A stretch of DNA of 64,000 bases from Labyrinthula sp. Ha (Eukaryota > Sar > Bigyra > Labyrinthulida > Labyrinthulaceae). Under the pieces are notes generated by a model. That model did no database searches. It had not been told where the DNA came from and worked only from the letters and a program-made list of their open reading frames with translations. A program made the position numbers and the translations under genes. Where the stretch lies: assembly GCA_015227615.1 (NCBI GenBank), contig JAALGZ010000007.1:372001-436000 (forward strand), in the 5' to 3' direction. Shown here piece after piece: positions 47,014-59,214 of the stretch; within the stretch, counting starts at the first letter, position 1; each line of letters begins with the position of its first letter.

Positions 47014-48160
47014 ATGAGTGAAAGAAACGAAGACTGCGTTGGGCCTGAATCAGCAAACGCTGGGAAAGCTGATGGTTGCGCTGGATGTCCTAGTCAAAAA
47101 GCTTGTGCATCTGGAGAAATAAAAAAACAAATAGCTGCACAATCAGTTCGTGATGAAAAGCTATCTAAAGTGTTTTCTAAAATAGGAAGAACTATCCTTG
47201 TTCTTTCTGGTAAAGGTGGAGTTGGAAAAAGCACTGTGTCTACAAATTTAGCTTTTAGTTTAGCTAAAATGGGAAAAAATGTAGGACTTCTGGACATAGA
47301 TATCTGTGGACCTTCAATTCCTTTAATGCTGGGGTTAGTAGACAATGAAGTACATCAAAGCGCCTCTGGTTGGTCACCTGTTTATGTACCTTTAGAAGAC
47401 GAAAATCAGGATGGTTATTCTTTTATTCTTCTTATATTTAGAAATTGGTGAAATTGGTGTTATGTCTATTGGTTTTCTCATTGACAAGAAAGACAAAGCT
47501 ATTATTTGGAGAGGGCCAAAGAAAGCTGGTATCATTGAACAGTTCCTGACTTCTGTGGATTGGGGGGAGCTTGACTATTTAATCATTGATACGCCTCCTG
47601 GAACATCTGACGAACATATATCTATTGTTCAGATGGTTCAGAAGCAACTTACCGAACACGATGGTGCTGTAGTTGTTTCCACACCTCAGGAGGTTGCCCA
47701 GGCTGATGTCAGAAAAGAGTTGGATTTTTGCAGAACTACTAAACTGAAAGTCCTTGGCGTTGTAGAGAATATGTCGGTAGCTGATGTACCTTTGTCATCT
47801 CCTCTGGTTAATTTTGTTTCCCCCGAAGGAAAGGAAGTGCAGAATTTGAAAAAACTTCTTGAAGAAAAATGTCCTGAACTCTTGGATTATAAATTACGAC
47901 TAGATGTCTTCCCTCAAGCTAATGGAGGGGCAAAGAATATGGCTCAGCTCTTTGATGTACCGTTCTTGGGTAGAATCCCTATTGATGATAGCTTACAAAA
48001 GGCTTCGGAAGCTGGAAAACAGTTTAAAGCTGGTGCCTCTGTACAGAGCTATTGGGAGAACATTATAGCAAAGATTATAGCTACTGAGAATCGTGCGTTG
48101 CTTGCCACCCAAGATGAAGGAAAGGAAAGCAATAGCAATGAAGGTGTGGTGGTGGGATAA
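47014..48160 (+). CDS. NBP35: NBP35/NUBP1 cytosolic Fe-S cluster scaffold ATPase, one 28-nt intron
   Basis: A P-loop scaffold that builds [4Fe-4S] clusters for cytosolic and nuclear proteins (CIA pathway). Exons 47014-47413 and 47442-48160 encode 372 aa. The N-terminal cluster ligands C8-x13-C22-x2-C25-x5-C31 are the NBP35 signature. The Walker A motif GKGGVGKST (66-74) and Mrp-family motifs [31 protein letters not shown] and VVENMS follow. The C-terminal CPXC pair of animal and fungal NBP35, expected just after ENMS, is absent. Instead there is a longer segment ending [11 protein letters not shown], as in plant NBP35, which lacks CPXC and has APELLD at the same place. The protein therefore probably works as a homodimer, the plant mode, rather than with a CFD1 partner; that is inference. 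Confidence 0.93.
47414..47441 (+). other. 28-nt intron in NBP35
   Basis: gttattctt...tatatttag, phase 1. Splicing joins ENQD to [12 protein letters not shown] across a conserved segment, so the placement is secure. At 28 nt it is among the shortest here. Confidence 0.92.
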
Positions 48161-50083
48161 ATTAAGACTCACATTCTGTACTACAAGTTTACGTTTTTCA
48201 TATTTTCACTTATGTGTTGCTTATTTATACTGCCCTTTTTAGATAAGAGAAGATTTATATGGTGTTCGTTTTCAAAACTTAAGAGTTGTAGATATTGCAG
48301 GTTTATGAAAAGTTATCTTCATTCCTAGCTGCTTGTACGGTTTAACCTAACAAGTTATGAACAGTTTAGATACTGTTCGTTAAACTATTTTTTTCTTCAA
48401 TATAAGTTTGAGATAGCGATACATTTTTGAACACGTTTCGAAAGTGTGAATACGACAAATTGTCTTATAATTAACTATAGGTAGAAAGCCAGCAACATTT
48501 AGAACCTATGTACATCAAATTATTGAACACAGTATTTGCAAGGGGAATAAAAACTTTAAATAAAGCTATAAAATTAGTATAACAAATAACTAACTTAAAT
48601 GTATAGTTGATCAGCTAGAAGGTACATTAACTAAGGACTATAGAGAGTAGTTTTGCTTTGAAATGCGCATGGGTAACAAGCCAGCTAGTTTGACTCTGCT
48701 AGTTTAACAACAGACATCAACAACAGTTAGTTGTAGTCTTTTTTCACTAGACAGCTGCCGAAAAATAGGATTTTGCAAGTGATCATACGTAATGTTGGTT
48801 CTCATGTGTAATTAAAACTTCAAGTTAATATTTTAAACACTGCTTAGAAAATTAAATCATTCTTATTCTAAATCCTTTTATGATAGTGGTCTCAGCTCTA
48901 GCTTCAAGATAAAATTGTCAATTACCTGAAAACAAGTGTCAATTCCGACGGAATCAATTTTTTTGTTTGAGATTCAAAAACTGCTCCACGCTTAGCAGAT
49001 CATTTCAAATTGGTAAGTATGAAAAATCTTGACTGATGGAAACGAGGAGATAATCGAGAAAGGCACCTGCTGAAGGGTTATAAGCTCAAGATAAAAAGGT
49101 AGAGCTAAAGCTTTGGTATTGGTATTTTGCTATTCTTGTTTTAATGTTGCAAACATAATAAGCCAGCTTTTACACTGTTTCAGCATATTTTTAAGACAGA
49201 AAGCGCGTTACATGCATTTTACATGGAGAGTTTTGAAAGCTACGGCTTTGATTGATCTATTATTGTGGGTGGAGTAACTTCAGTTCATCCAAGACTCCTT
49301 CAATCGTCGATTTTGACACATTTGAAACTATATAGACACAGAAACGTCTTTTTTTTAAGCTGTTGAAGACAAACAATTCGCTGTTGAAGATAAACAATTT
49401 GCTGTTCATGAAGTTAATAAAGTATTTTCACTCGCTAGAATAATTTGTATGACGTATGATCTCAGCAAACACAAACAAATATGCCCGTATTATATAGGAA
49501 GTATACAAATCTAAAATTTCCACCTCTTTTGATATACATCAACATTATCTCAAACTCAGTATTCAAATTCCATGTTTTTAATGCTACCATTTTCTTATTC
49601 TTAACAGCCTATCCCTAGCTTATGGGTATACTACACTTTATCAAAGCTGAAGAGAGAGAAATGCATATGCATCCATTAACATCGAGGGCCAACTCATGGC
49701 TACCAACATTAAAAGTTTTCTCTAGTTCAGAATGTTAGAAATTACTGTGATGAACAAGGGTGCGTTAAATTGAAGGAAAGTTAAAAACAAATCAACCTCA
49801 TTAATACCCTTTAACTTTTCTATTTCCTTTTTATTGTGTGATTGATGCATATAGGTGGTTTCATTGTATTCTTTATTCTTTAATATATACTCTGCTTAAG
49901 CTGTTTGAAAAGAGGGTCGACTACTTAGTTTTACCCAGGCAGTCAAATCCAGTAGAGCATGTGACTTGTGAGTCTAGAGAAATAGTCCGATATGCGGCTT
50001 ACCGAAATGAGAGCTAATCTCGGGTAAAACTTCAATCACAATTAACGAGAATGACGGGAGTTTGAACAAGTGTTCCTTTATTA
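48161..50083. other. Gene-free stretch
   Basis: About 1.9 kb of AT-rich sequence between NBP35 and the LINE relic; nothing recognised. Confidence 0.45.
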
Positions 50084-53000
50084 ATGGTGTATGCTATCTA
50101 CTCTCTAAAATGTGTTACTATACAAAAACACTCTAAAAAATGTGGATTTTTTCATACAAGAAGCGCGCAAAACGTTTATTTTTGCCTTGCCTCAGCGGAG
50201 GTACCGACTCGAATCTGCATAGAGGTCCTAAAGTGCGCGAGTCAACGTAAGCAGAGGATACTTGTAGACATTTTGGATGTAGATGATCTTACCACAACAA
50301 AACTTAACGTATTAACAGAGAAATTAGCAACCATCTCTTCTGATGTTACAGGAACCACATGTTAATGACTACAAGGCCCTGGAAGAAGGAGCGAGTGACA
50401 GAAGTGGCTAAGAAACATGGATTTTCTCTAGATCACCTGCCAAGGCAGTACGGGTAGCGATTTATTTGGCAAAAAAGACTAACTGTATCGCCTCTGAGGT
50501 ATATAGTACTTTCGACATGGCGCTGAAAGTAGTGCCAAATGGAACTAGTAATAAAAATGTCACTTTACTAAATTGCCACAATCTTTATTGCGGCATTGAC
50601 AGGAAAGTTTACAAAATAAAAAAAAGCTAGAGATGTAGACGAAGAATACGAGCATCAGATGGGGTTGCTTTTAGGAGGAGATTTCAACTCATACGTCAGT
50701 ATAACACCTTTAAAGAGTAAATATAAGTTGAACATTCTTCACAGAAGTGACGCTAATGGATCAATCTTGAACTACTTGCTAAAGCTTAAGAGCTACTCCT
50801 TCGTTAAGAACAAATCTGTTACTGCGATGAAGGGAGTAAAAAATCATGCAACGGACTATTCATGGTACAGTGAAAAGAAAATATCAGAAATAGGCTTCTT
50901 CATTACCAATTTAACGAAACAGAATTACCTGTTTAGCCTCAGGAGGGAGATTGACAATGCGGTCTGGAAGAGAACTCGTTTCTATCATGCGGATACCATC
51001 TTCAGCCTCAAATATTTATACTGTAATTTGAAAAATTAAGCCAAGAAACTCCATTTAGGCTCCTCCAAGCTTCTCTTCGATGAATCGCTGGATCAAAACT
51101 GCATCAAATGATAATCCTGGAACAACTAAAAAATCAAAAGAAGGAAAAAGAAGTTACAAAGCCTTGACCCGGATCTTCAAGAATTGTTAAAACAGCTTGT
51201 ATATGAGTAACCTTACAACCAGGTCAAGAAGTGGCTTTCCCAAACATGAGAACTGTTACAGAAGAAGAATGCGACTTAGAATGGACCAATTGAAGAACAA
51301 CGGAAATTGTTCTCCAACGACACCTGTAGAAGTGTCAGAGCAGACAATGAAAGTGCCGCAAAGAAACTTCCATTAATATATGACTGTTGTTCTCATCTAT
51401 CTGAGTAAGAGAAACTTAAGCGGTACTGAATCCAGTAAAGCCCACCACCAAAACAATTAACTTGATCACTAAAGCTGAAAAAGGATATGAACTAAATTTT
51501 CTTCAAAAGATAAAATTCTCAGGAACTTTGTAGCCTGTCAACAGCCCGTCTAAGTTCCAAAAAAAACTTAGCCCAGGAAGAAAAGGTGTATTACTGAAGT
51601 CTAACATATGATCCGAGCTTAGAACAACACATAGATCTAAACCCATCCTATCTAGAAGAATTCATCAGAAGAAATAACTGAAGAGTAACCGGATAACACG
51701 GGTTGATTCCATTAACAAGAATTGTCAAGAGTATCGCAAGCAGTCTAAGAAGTACTTCTAAGGGAACTTCCAGAATTGTAGGAAATTGAAATGCTAAATG
51801 CATGTCTATGAAGCAGCCCTGCGCTAGAAAAATTTCTCACCTATATAAAGAAAAAAAAACCATCATGATCTTACAGCCCCACAATACTCTTCAACAAGGC
51901 ACTTAAATATTTAGCCAAGGTAGCTCACAGCTGCTTGTAGCTAGCTGTAAACAGATTGTGTTCATATCAAGTAGGATTTTGCTCAAGAAATGCCAAATGT
52001 ACCATAATCAAGTTACTTAATAAAATTGTGAAGCAAAAGTTATTAAAAAAACATGAAGCAAAAATTTTCTTTTGATGATTTCCAAAAGGATTTCAATCTG
52101 TCAATCAAATTTTATTATGGTTTTACCCAAATGACAGTGAGTGACCTGGAATCTTAGGAAGATTATGTGTGTACTCTAATAAAACTCTACTGCAAAATGC
52201 CGGGAGAAAAGTGTATACCCAAGAGACTACACTTGAGAAGGGGGTACTTCAAGGAGAGCCACACTTCCATGGTATTTTTATACTGGTTCTAGATTTTATG
52301 ATAATAAAGTTGAGAAAAGTATTTTATCAAATTCTTAATTAGCCGCTGATTTTCTTAAATATTTTGCTTGTGTAGACAATCTTGTTATCCTTTGCGAAGA
52401 TAATATCCAATTCGAATAATTTATTGAGCAGTATTACAAACATGGATTCAGGTTTGGTTTACGAATACGTTTAAGTAAGATAAAAACTTACCTAATGATG
52501 GAGGGTATTCTCTAACAAACCAAATGTCTGACAAAATATCAATAAACTCCTCCCCATAACATCTACAAAAAGCTTCGATACTGTTTTCATGGAGAAAAAT
52601 CTAAGAAATTGACGTTATAAGTAGCTTTTACGAGCAAATTCTGGATAGTGTAACCGTTATGACTTTATGTGTCCGTAACTCAACGAACATAATTCAGAAG
52701 ACGTCACAATCAATTGCGGAACTAGTATCTGTAATTGGTGAGGCTTCCCAACCAGTGAAAAATATGAAGTGTTTGGGCACAATCTTTAGCTTCATTTAAA
52801 TTGCTTCGAAACGTATTCTGAGTACTTTGGATATGTATGAAGTCAGGCTTACTGAATACAGCGACATCCTCTCTTGTAAAACGTTGTACATGAAAGTGAG
52901 AAGAGAACTTGAACGTGGTAAGGTTGTCACCCCAGGAACATGTAACTCTTAGAAGTAGGTCCTAGATAATGATTAAAAAATGAAAAATTTTCGAACACGA

Positions 53001-53400
53001 AAGTTAAACTCCGTAATAAACAAGATACCACTCCAAGAATATCGGTTACGCAAAGGAAACACAAACATCTAATATACTTACTACAGCAAATATCCAACCA
53101 TATCGAAGAACTTGAAGCCACCACTGAAACCTAAATTCATATTATTTGGAAAACGAGGCTGACAACTACGTACAAGAAAATTAACCCAAGTATAACTCTC
53201 CTAACGAAATGTACCAAAGATTTGGAGTCACAGAAGGTGATAAGAAACATGTGCCACCCATACAGGATTAGACAAACCACATACCTTCCAAACAAGTATG
53301 CGTATGAGGAAACTTTAGCGCATCGGGCACAGGCTCAAGAACTTCTATACTTCTAACTTTTATGGAGCGTGTAGCAAGATACCATGGGACACCGCCAGTC
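50084..53400 (+). mobile_element. Decayed LINE (non-LTR retrotransposon), endonuclease plus RT
   Basis: Plus-strand remnants occur in the right order. An APE-type endonuclease lies at about 50640-51040: LLLGGDFNSYVS carries the GDFN motif, and TDYSWYSEKKISEIGF matches the T-W..S..ID block with Ile-Gly in place of the Asp. A reverse transcriptase follows at about 51930-52440: YQVGFCSRNAKCTIIKLL (the Q-GF..R block), PKGFQSVNQILLW (the AFDSV block), EKGVLQGEPHFHGIFILVLD (the GVLQGDP block) and FACVDNLVILCEDN in place of YADD. The frame is broken by many stops and shifts. A 93-codon frame at 50084 may belong to its 5' part. Outer limits, tail and target duplication were not found. The element is long dead. 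Confidence 0.75.
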
Positions 53401-54338
53401 AACATAAAGCCACTCATTTACATGCAAAAACTGCTTGAGGTAACTGGCTGATTGGTGAAGTATCTGGAAAAGTAAAATTGCATAGATGAAAAGTAACAAC
53501 CTTAACCAACGCTTGATAACAACTTTCCCTTCACAAAGGGTACAGCTACCCGATGTACGTTGCAACCTCTGTTAACTCCATCACTTTCCAGCAAAGCCAA
53601 TTCACAGTGGAAATATCCTGGATCTAAAAATTCATTAGAACATCATAGCGCACTCACACTGTATGAAAATAATTCACAAATTCTTCCTGTAAGCTCTCTG
53701 GTCTCATGGATCGATCTCTTCTAGAACCTGATGTGTGAACATTCCCTGGAAACATTACTCCGTTACTTCATACCAAACATTAGTAAAACCAGAAAGATAT
53801 CAATACAAAATATTTTTATGAGTGCGAAATGGGACTATTTAACAACCTATTCTTATGCTCCTTGAACTGCCTGAAGCTCCTCGGCTTTGGTGCGACATAA
53901 CTTTATTCTCTTACAATCTAGTTAGGTTAGCGAGCACAACCTTGGAAAACAAAACTTTTGGGCATGATATGAATTAAATTTATTTTTTAGCTAATCAAGC
54001 TAGAAATCCGAGACATTCTAACAAAATATTCAAGAAGTATGCCAAGGAAATTACGGTCTAGTATGGGTAATAAAGTAGCAAACATGGATGTCATGCTTAT
54101 ACCTGTCATTTGGTATATAAAATTCGACGGTGTTCGAGATAATACAAATTTGGAGTAATGGCCCATTTAATTACTTTAACCCAACTAGCAACAAAGTTTG
54201 TACCTTAGGCGGCGTGTGGAGAACCTGTTCAGCCTCTGGGTAGTGCGCTAAAAGTTGGAAAATATAATATGGCATTACCCTAGATATTGCGGCGTTTATC
54301 TAAGTCTGAGTCGGACTAATACAATTAGACTTGTTTCA
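53401..54338. other. Gene-free stretch
   Basis: Possibly the 3' part of the LINE relic, but no motif supports this. The last 100 bp hold the promoter or 5' UTR of the GST-N gene. Confidence 0.4.
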
Positions 54339-55321
54339 ATGAGTGCTATAAAAATTGCAATGAAAGGAGTTTCTTTCTTGTTTCTCCCATTCAAGCTAGC
54401 CATTGGTACCCTAACAACTCTTCCCCTAGTTGGTTCCACGTTTGATGGATTTTTGAGCTGGTTAGTTGCTGCTACACAATTGGGTTCAGGGTCGTCTGCT
54501 GCCTCGAATATCACTTCAAGCCCAAGACCCGAAAAAATTTTAGAACTATATTCTTTCGTTGCGTGCCCCTTTTGTAGAAAAGTTGAGGAAACTATGTCTT
54601 CATTATGCCTTGATGTTAAGATCTACTCTGTGCCAAAGGAAAACATGTCAAACTATGGAGAAACATCTGGTTCAAGATATAGACAACAGGCAAAAGATAT
54701 TGGTGGAAAAGTTATGTTTCCTCTTCTCGTAGATTCAAATACCAAGGTTGTACATTCGGAAGTTTATGTTTTTATTTTAGGTAATGTACGAGTCGAGTGA
54801 TATTGTTCGCTACTTGTGGAAAACTTAGTAAACACTTTTGTGTTGGTTATTTTATAGTGGAAAAGGCGCAAAACCTGATTTGGGATATAAGATTCTTCAA
54901 CAGGCTTTTCCTTTACGAATATTGAGAAGCTTGTTGCGACCTTTGGGCCGTCATGGCATGACCACTATCAAGACAAAGAAACCTGAAAAGGTATATTTCT
55001 CTTGTTGAATAATTAAAGGACCTTGTACTTTGGGGATTCGAATCAAGTCCATACGTGACGCTTGTGAGGGAAGTTCTTTGCAGCATGGAAATGTGCTACG
55101 TTTATAGAACTTGTCCTAAATTTAACAAGTCTAAGAGAAGGGAGTATATTGAACATTTTAAGTCTAAAGGGGTTATTGAAGAGTTTCTACCTAAAGGTGG
55201 ACTAAGAAGAACAATTGGAGTACTTAAGTTTCCGATCCTCGAGGATCCAAATACAGGAGTGGTGATGAGTGAAAGCAGGGATATTATTGCATACTTGTAC
55301 AAAACTTACGCGTTAAAATAA
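54339..55321 (+). CDS. Tandem GST-N/thioredoxin-fold protein, three introns of 28-31 nt
   Basis: Exons 54339-54749, 54781-54827, 54858-54990 and 55019-55321 give 297 aa. Two GST N-terminal (glutaredoxin-like) modules lie in tandem. The first starts ILELYSFVACPFCRKVEE with an intact CPFC redox pair (76-79) and ends VVMYESSDIVRYLW. The second starts DLVLWGFESSPYVTLVREVL, where the Cys pair is replaced by SPYV, and ends GVVMSESRDIIAYLYK. The internal repeat fixes the first splice site: only the 31-nt intron (54750-54780) gives the same VVM-ES-DI spacing. The second and third introns are 54828-54857 and 54991-55018. The layout matches a plant and algal family often sent to plastids; the 65-residue N-terminus, rich in small, Ser/Thr and hydrophobic residues, could be a targeting or membrane segment. 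ATG 54339 is the first good start. Substrate unknown. Confidence 0.87.
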
Positions 55322-55379
55322 GAAGTTGCAAAATTAAACTTTTCTTACGGAGAGCAGCTTGTCAAAATACCTCCGTTAC
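55322..55379. other. Convergent intergenic spacer
   Basis: 58 bp between two facing stop codons; transcripts probably overlap at their 3' ends. Confidence 0.6.
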
Positions 55380-57182
55380 TTAAAAATTTACTAGAATAGA
55401 TGCTTTATCTTCTGAAAGGGTGAAAGAGTACGGAGATAATAGTATTTGGGCTCTTTGGAGAGCTTCGTTTCTTATACCATCATGAAGGTTAGTTTTAATG
55501 GCTACTGTATCTTCAGGTGGACCATCTAGCCTAATCACACCTGTTTTCTTTCCAAGTCTTCGAAGAGCTAAACACTGGCTTGCGATCAAGCTTGTTATCG
55601 AAAGCAAAAGTGCCAAGTCAATATCCGTCTTCGAATCCTTCTGAATTATATTTTCTTCTAAGGCTATCTCTCTAAGTTCAAGTATTTCTCTCTCTGGAAG
55701 AAGTTGTGAAGACTATAAAATAAACAAGATACCAAATCTTAACAGGCAGTGGCTTATTCTTCAAACGCTTCAAGTCTTGAATATATTTTTCTTGCTCCTC
55801 ATCACCATCATCATACAAAACATCATATACAAAGACATTGTGGATGTTTTTGCTCTTTTCCTTAACTATTCCGCGGTACCAGTTTCCATCAAAGTATTTG
55901 GCTAGAACTCTGTCGTTTATATTAAGCTCGTCTTGCTGTTTAACTGATTCTACATCCTCCCTAAACTTAATAAACAGTGAATAGCATACTCAGACTCACC
56001 AGGTTCAATTTCGATAACGTCTTCAGGAAAGCGGATACGGTATTCTTTTTCACCTTTCGAAAAATCTCCATCATCAAACTTTATATCATACACGAACGCG
56101 CCATTGGCCAGTCTCGCCCTCTTGACTACACCTGGAAACCACCCTTTTTCATCCCCAAATCTGGCTTCTATTTGATCACCTTTTCTAAACTTGCTTGCTT
56201 TCACTGATGTTTTATTGTGTTGACTTGGTTCGACTGGTGCGTCTTTCTTCGCCTCTTCTTCAACCTTCGCAATGCCCTTGACAGGCCTTGGCGACCTTTT
56301 TCTTCTTGGTCTGCCCAACTTCTTTTTCACAGGTGATTCTTTATTTTGCACTGAGGGTTTTATATCAGTTTTGCTAAAACTAAAGAAAAAAGGGAGTTTT
56401 ACAAAATCTCAGCCGATGAAGTAGCAGGTTTGGTACCAAAATTTTTACTAGTACCTCTGGTTTCACGCCCGGTTAGATTCAATTCAGTTTTTTGTCTCTT
56501 CATATCACTAAAAGATAAGTAAAAGAAACGCTGTACTTTTCAAGTTTTGGAGTATCTCTAATTTTTCTACAAAATATTAAAGAATTTTTCAAAAATACCT
56601 CTTTCTAGAAAATGAACTCTTCTTAGGCAAATCCTTCACAGGCAGAGGCATTTCTAATCTGCTATCATGAAACTTTTTTAGTATAGATGATATCACTTCG
56701 TCCTTTAATCCAAAGTTTTCCTTACCCCAACGATTTACAATAAGGTTTCTAATATTTTTCTTGATCTTCGTCGAAGGGATCTTACCCACAACAAATTTCC
56801 ACGCCTCCAAAGCAGTCTTAGCCTCTGCTATCTTTTCATTCTTATAATTAAAAATTTGAAATATTGGGATTTGAGCTTTACCTGGCTGCGTTTCAAGAGC
56901 AATTACATTCCTGTAAGTTTCTTGTGTCTTTGGGTCATCTAAGCTTGGAAACTTGATTAGAGACTCGTATCCAACAGGAAAATGAACGTCTTTCACAAAA
57001 AACTGTAAATTATTCTCTTCAATCTGTTTCATAGAACCAAGTGCAACCAGCGTATGTGACTCCGTCTCCAAAGGTTTTGCAAGGCGATTGTTGTCGCCAC
57101 CAAGAGAGGAAAACAGTTTCTCGTAGTCGACTTGGTTAAAAGAATTTTTCTCTGGAACTCTGGAGCTCCTCTTTCTTCGCAT
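55380..57182 (-). CDS. FYRN/FYRC and double-Tudor chromatin reader, five introns of 29-32 nt
   Basis: Six exons (57182-56599, 56566-56537, 56507-56403, 56373-55990, 55960-55744, 55712-55380) join with consistent phases into 550 aa. Residues about 60-170 look like an FYRN-FYRC module: VHFPVGYESLIKFPS, PIFQIF, then AKTALEAWKFVVGKI. This is the module found next to catalytic domains in KMT2/MLL and JARID proteins and in TBRG1. A basic linker has an AT-hook-like GRPRRKRSPRP. Two Tudor-like barrels follow: KGDQIEARFGDEKGWFPGVV with YDIKFDDGDF, and INDRVLAKYFDGNWYRGIV with YDVLYDDGD. The C-terminal 110 residues are helical. The combination points to a histone-methyl reader or a subunit of a chromatin complex; no SET or JmjC domain is present. 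Exon 2 is only 30 nt, about the size of the introns beside it. Confidence 0.85.
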
Positions 57183-57314
57183 GGCTAAAATCTGGTCTTA
57201 CAACTAGAAGGTGGTATCTATTAGTCTAGTACTCGAATCAGCGTCTTGATATGTTTGTTTTTGTTGCTTTGAATTCAAAGATATTCACTGGCGAAATGAC
57301 CATAAAAGGCATAA
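57183..57314. promoter_or_regulatory. Shared divergent promoter region
   Basis: 132 bp between the start codons of the FYR-Tudor gene and the PX nexin gene. Both promoters must lie here; no motif is obvious. Confidence 0.5.
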
Positions 57315-58862
57315 ATGGTCTTATCGGACACTGTTCAAGAACATACAGATAGTTGCAAGAATCAAGATATGCAAAGTTCACAAGAAAGCCTGATTTCATA
57401 TGTAAATCAGGATAATTTCTTGGGAGGAGATACGAATCACGAAGAAAAATTAAATCACATAAGCTCCACAGAGGAATCAAATGTTTTACTCGAAGACGAG
57501 CTCATGAAGTTACGAAAAAGGTTAGCTTTATACGAGGCACCTGAGGATTTAACACCGTTTCGATTTGACATTGTTGGCTATAATTACGTATATAAAAACA
57601 AAGAGACTTCAAAACTACCAAGTTCCGTAAATTATGTTTCGTATGTACTGTATGACATCGAAAGAACATCTGCCGACTCACCCAGAATAACGCGAGAATC
57701 TACTTCGAGCAAGAAAGCTGTTCACGTGTCTCGACGATACAGCGATTTCATGATACTTTCACAACTACTGGAAGAAGAGTTTTCTGACTTGTTACTTCCA
57801 GGTTTACCCTCAAAGACTACCTTACGAACCCTTGATCAGCACTTTATTGAGATTCGACTACTCAAATTAAATGAATATCTAAGAATTCTGCTTTCAATTG
57901 AAACTAGAGGATCGTCTTATTTGAAGCAATTTTTATACCTTTCAACCGAAGAATGGCAAGAAACAGTCACGCAAAAGATTAATGTGTTGAATAACAAGCT
58001 ACTATCTAATACTGAAACTACTATAAAAAACGCAGCAAAAATCCCAGTAGTGAAACTCAAGGGTTGGATGCACACAGCAAACAAAGGGTTAAGCACTTCA
58101 CTCAATTTGAACCTGAATCCAAATATTATAGCTGTGAAAGACTATTTTAAAGGAGCTCTAAGCAACTCGACGCCTACAAATTCAACAAAACCCAAAATTA
58201 AGGAACCCAAAACTCCCGACAAGAATGGTTTTATGTACTCTTACAATTCTTTTTTTGATACTGAGTTTAGTCTTTCAGTGCAGCAAAATTCTAGCAAAGC
58301 AGCGAACAAAGGTTTAAATCGTTTACAAATTTACCAAGGCCTTTCAACTTCCTTTTCCAAAAAATACAGAGCTACATCGAAGAAGTCAAGTTATTTTTTA
58401 AAACTGCGAGATGCTGTTGAAAAGTTAGGACTTAATATGGGAACAATAAACAATCAAACTGGGCCCATTATGTTGAATATTTTAACAACTTTTGGAACAA
58501 GCTTTCAAGTGCTTTCAAACTGCCTTTTGCAGTATAATAAAGCCTTGTCAAGTGAACGCATGTCAAAGTCTAACCTATTCTTGAGTACATTTCAGTCAGA
58601 GCTCTGCCTAAGTGGTTTTCCTAGATTCCGACATTTAATTGACAATAGCCTTGAGAATCAGGAATTGTCAAGAGAAAACTTTGCCTCCGCAAATCAAAAA
58701 GGTATAACCCAAATAAACAAGTGCAAGAAAACAATTGAGCTCAATTTAAAGGACAATTTAGTGGGATACATAAAAGCAGAGATCTCTGCAACAAAGGAAA
58801 GATTAACCTCGTGTAGGAGTTTGTTAGAAGAAATTGTTAACTTAGAAGTTGATCTGGGTTAA
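57315..58862 (+). CDS. Sorting nexin, PX domain with BAR-like C-terminus
   Basis: A single exon of 515 aa. An acidic, Ser-rich N-terminus and a short coiled coil (ELMKLRKRLALYE) precede a PX domain at about 80-210. All residues that usually bind PI3P are present: Arg and Tyr in SRRYSDF (139-145), Lys in LPGLPSK (161-167) and Arg181 in FIEIRLLKLNEYL. The rest is mainly helical with the length expected of a BAR domain (SNX1/2, SNX4 or SNX7/30 type). It should sit on endosomes or autophagic membranes and bend or tubulate them. Whether it is retromer-linked or Atg20/24-like cannot be told from the sequence. The Beclin gene in this window belongs to the complex that makes PI3P, but I see no genetic linkage between them. 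Confidence 0.88.
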   Translation: MVLSDTVQEHTDSCKNQDMQSSQESLISYVNQDNFLGGDTNHEEKLNHISSTEESNVLLEDELMKLRKRLALYEAPEDLTPFRFDIVGYNYVYKNKETSKLPSSVNYVSYVLYDIERTSADSPRITRESTSSKKAVHVSRRYSDFMILSQLLEEEFSDLLLPGLPSKTTLRTLDQHFIEIRLLKLNEYLRILLSIETRGSSYLKQFLYLSTEEWQETVTQKINVLNNKLLSNTETTIKNAAKIPVVKLKGWMHTANKGLSTSLNLNLNPNIIAVKDYFKGALSNSTPTNSTKPKIKEPKTPDKNGFMYSYNSFFDTEFSLSVQQNSSKAANKGLNRLQIYQGLSTSFSKKYRATSKKSSYFLKLRDAVEKLGLNMGTINNQTGPIMLNILTTFGTSFQVLSNCLLQYNKALSSERMSKSNLFLSTFQSELCLSGFPRFRHLIDNSLENQELSRENFASANQKGITQINKCKKTIELNLKDNLVGYIKAEISATKERLTSCRSLLEEIVNLEVDLG

Positions 58863-59214
58863 TCTTATGTTATTTATCTGTTAAAGCGTGTAAGTTATAT
58901 TTCTTCCAGAATTTAAGGCGAAATTCAACCTTTTTAACCAGAACAAGAGTTTCTAATCAGTAAATCTTCTCGTTAAGAAGTCTTTGTTGAGAATATTGTT
59001 CTTCTAAGAGTAGACTAGAATAATGAATAAGAACAGATTGTGTGGAGTTTCAAAAAGTACTCTTAGTGGCCGGTTCTATATCCAGATAAACCTTACAACC
59101 TCGGTTTAAGAGTCCCACATTTAATCAACTCCTGACTGGAAGTTTGGAAACATTCATCGTACCAATTATATATTTTTGGTTTTTCCCATTCAAAAATTAA
59201 AATCGTCAACAAAA

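Noticed and set aside
54759-54780. Alternative first introns of about 19 or 34 nt in the GST-N gene
   Set aside because: The 31-nt choice alone reproduces the VVM-ES-DI spacing of the second module and fits the local size class.
55025-55045. tRNA T-loop-like string (gattcgaatc)
   Set aside because: It lies in an exon of the GST-N gene and no acceptor or anticodon stems surround it. I found no tRNA, rRNA or CRISPR array in the window.
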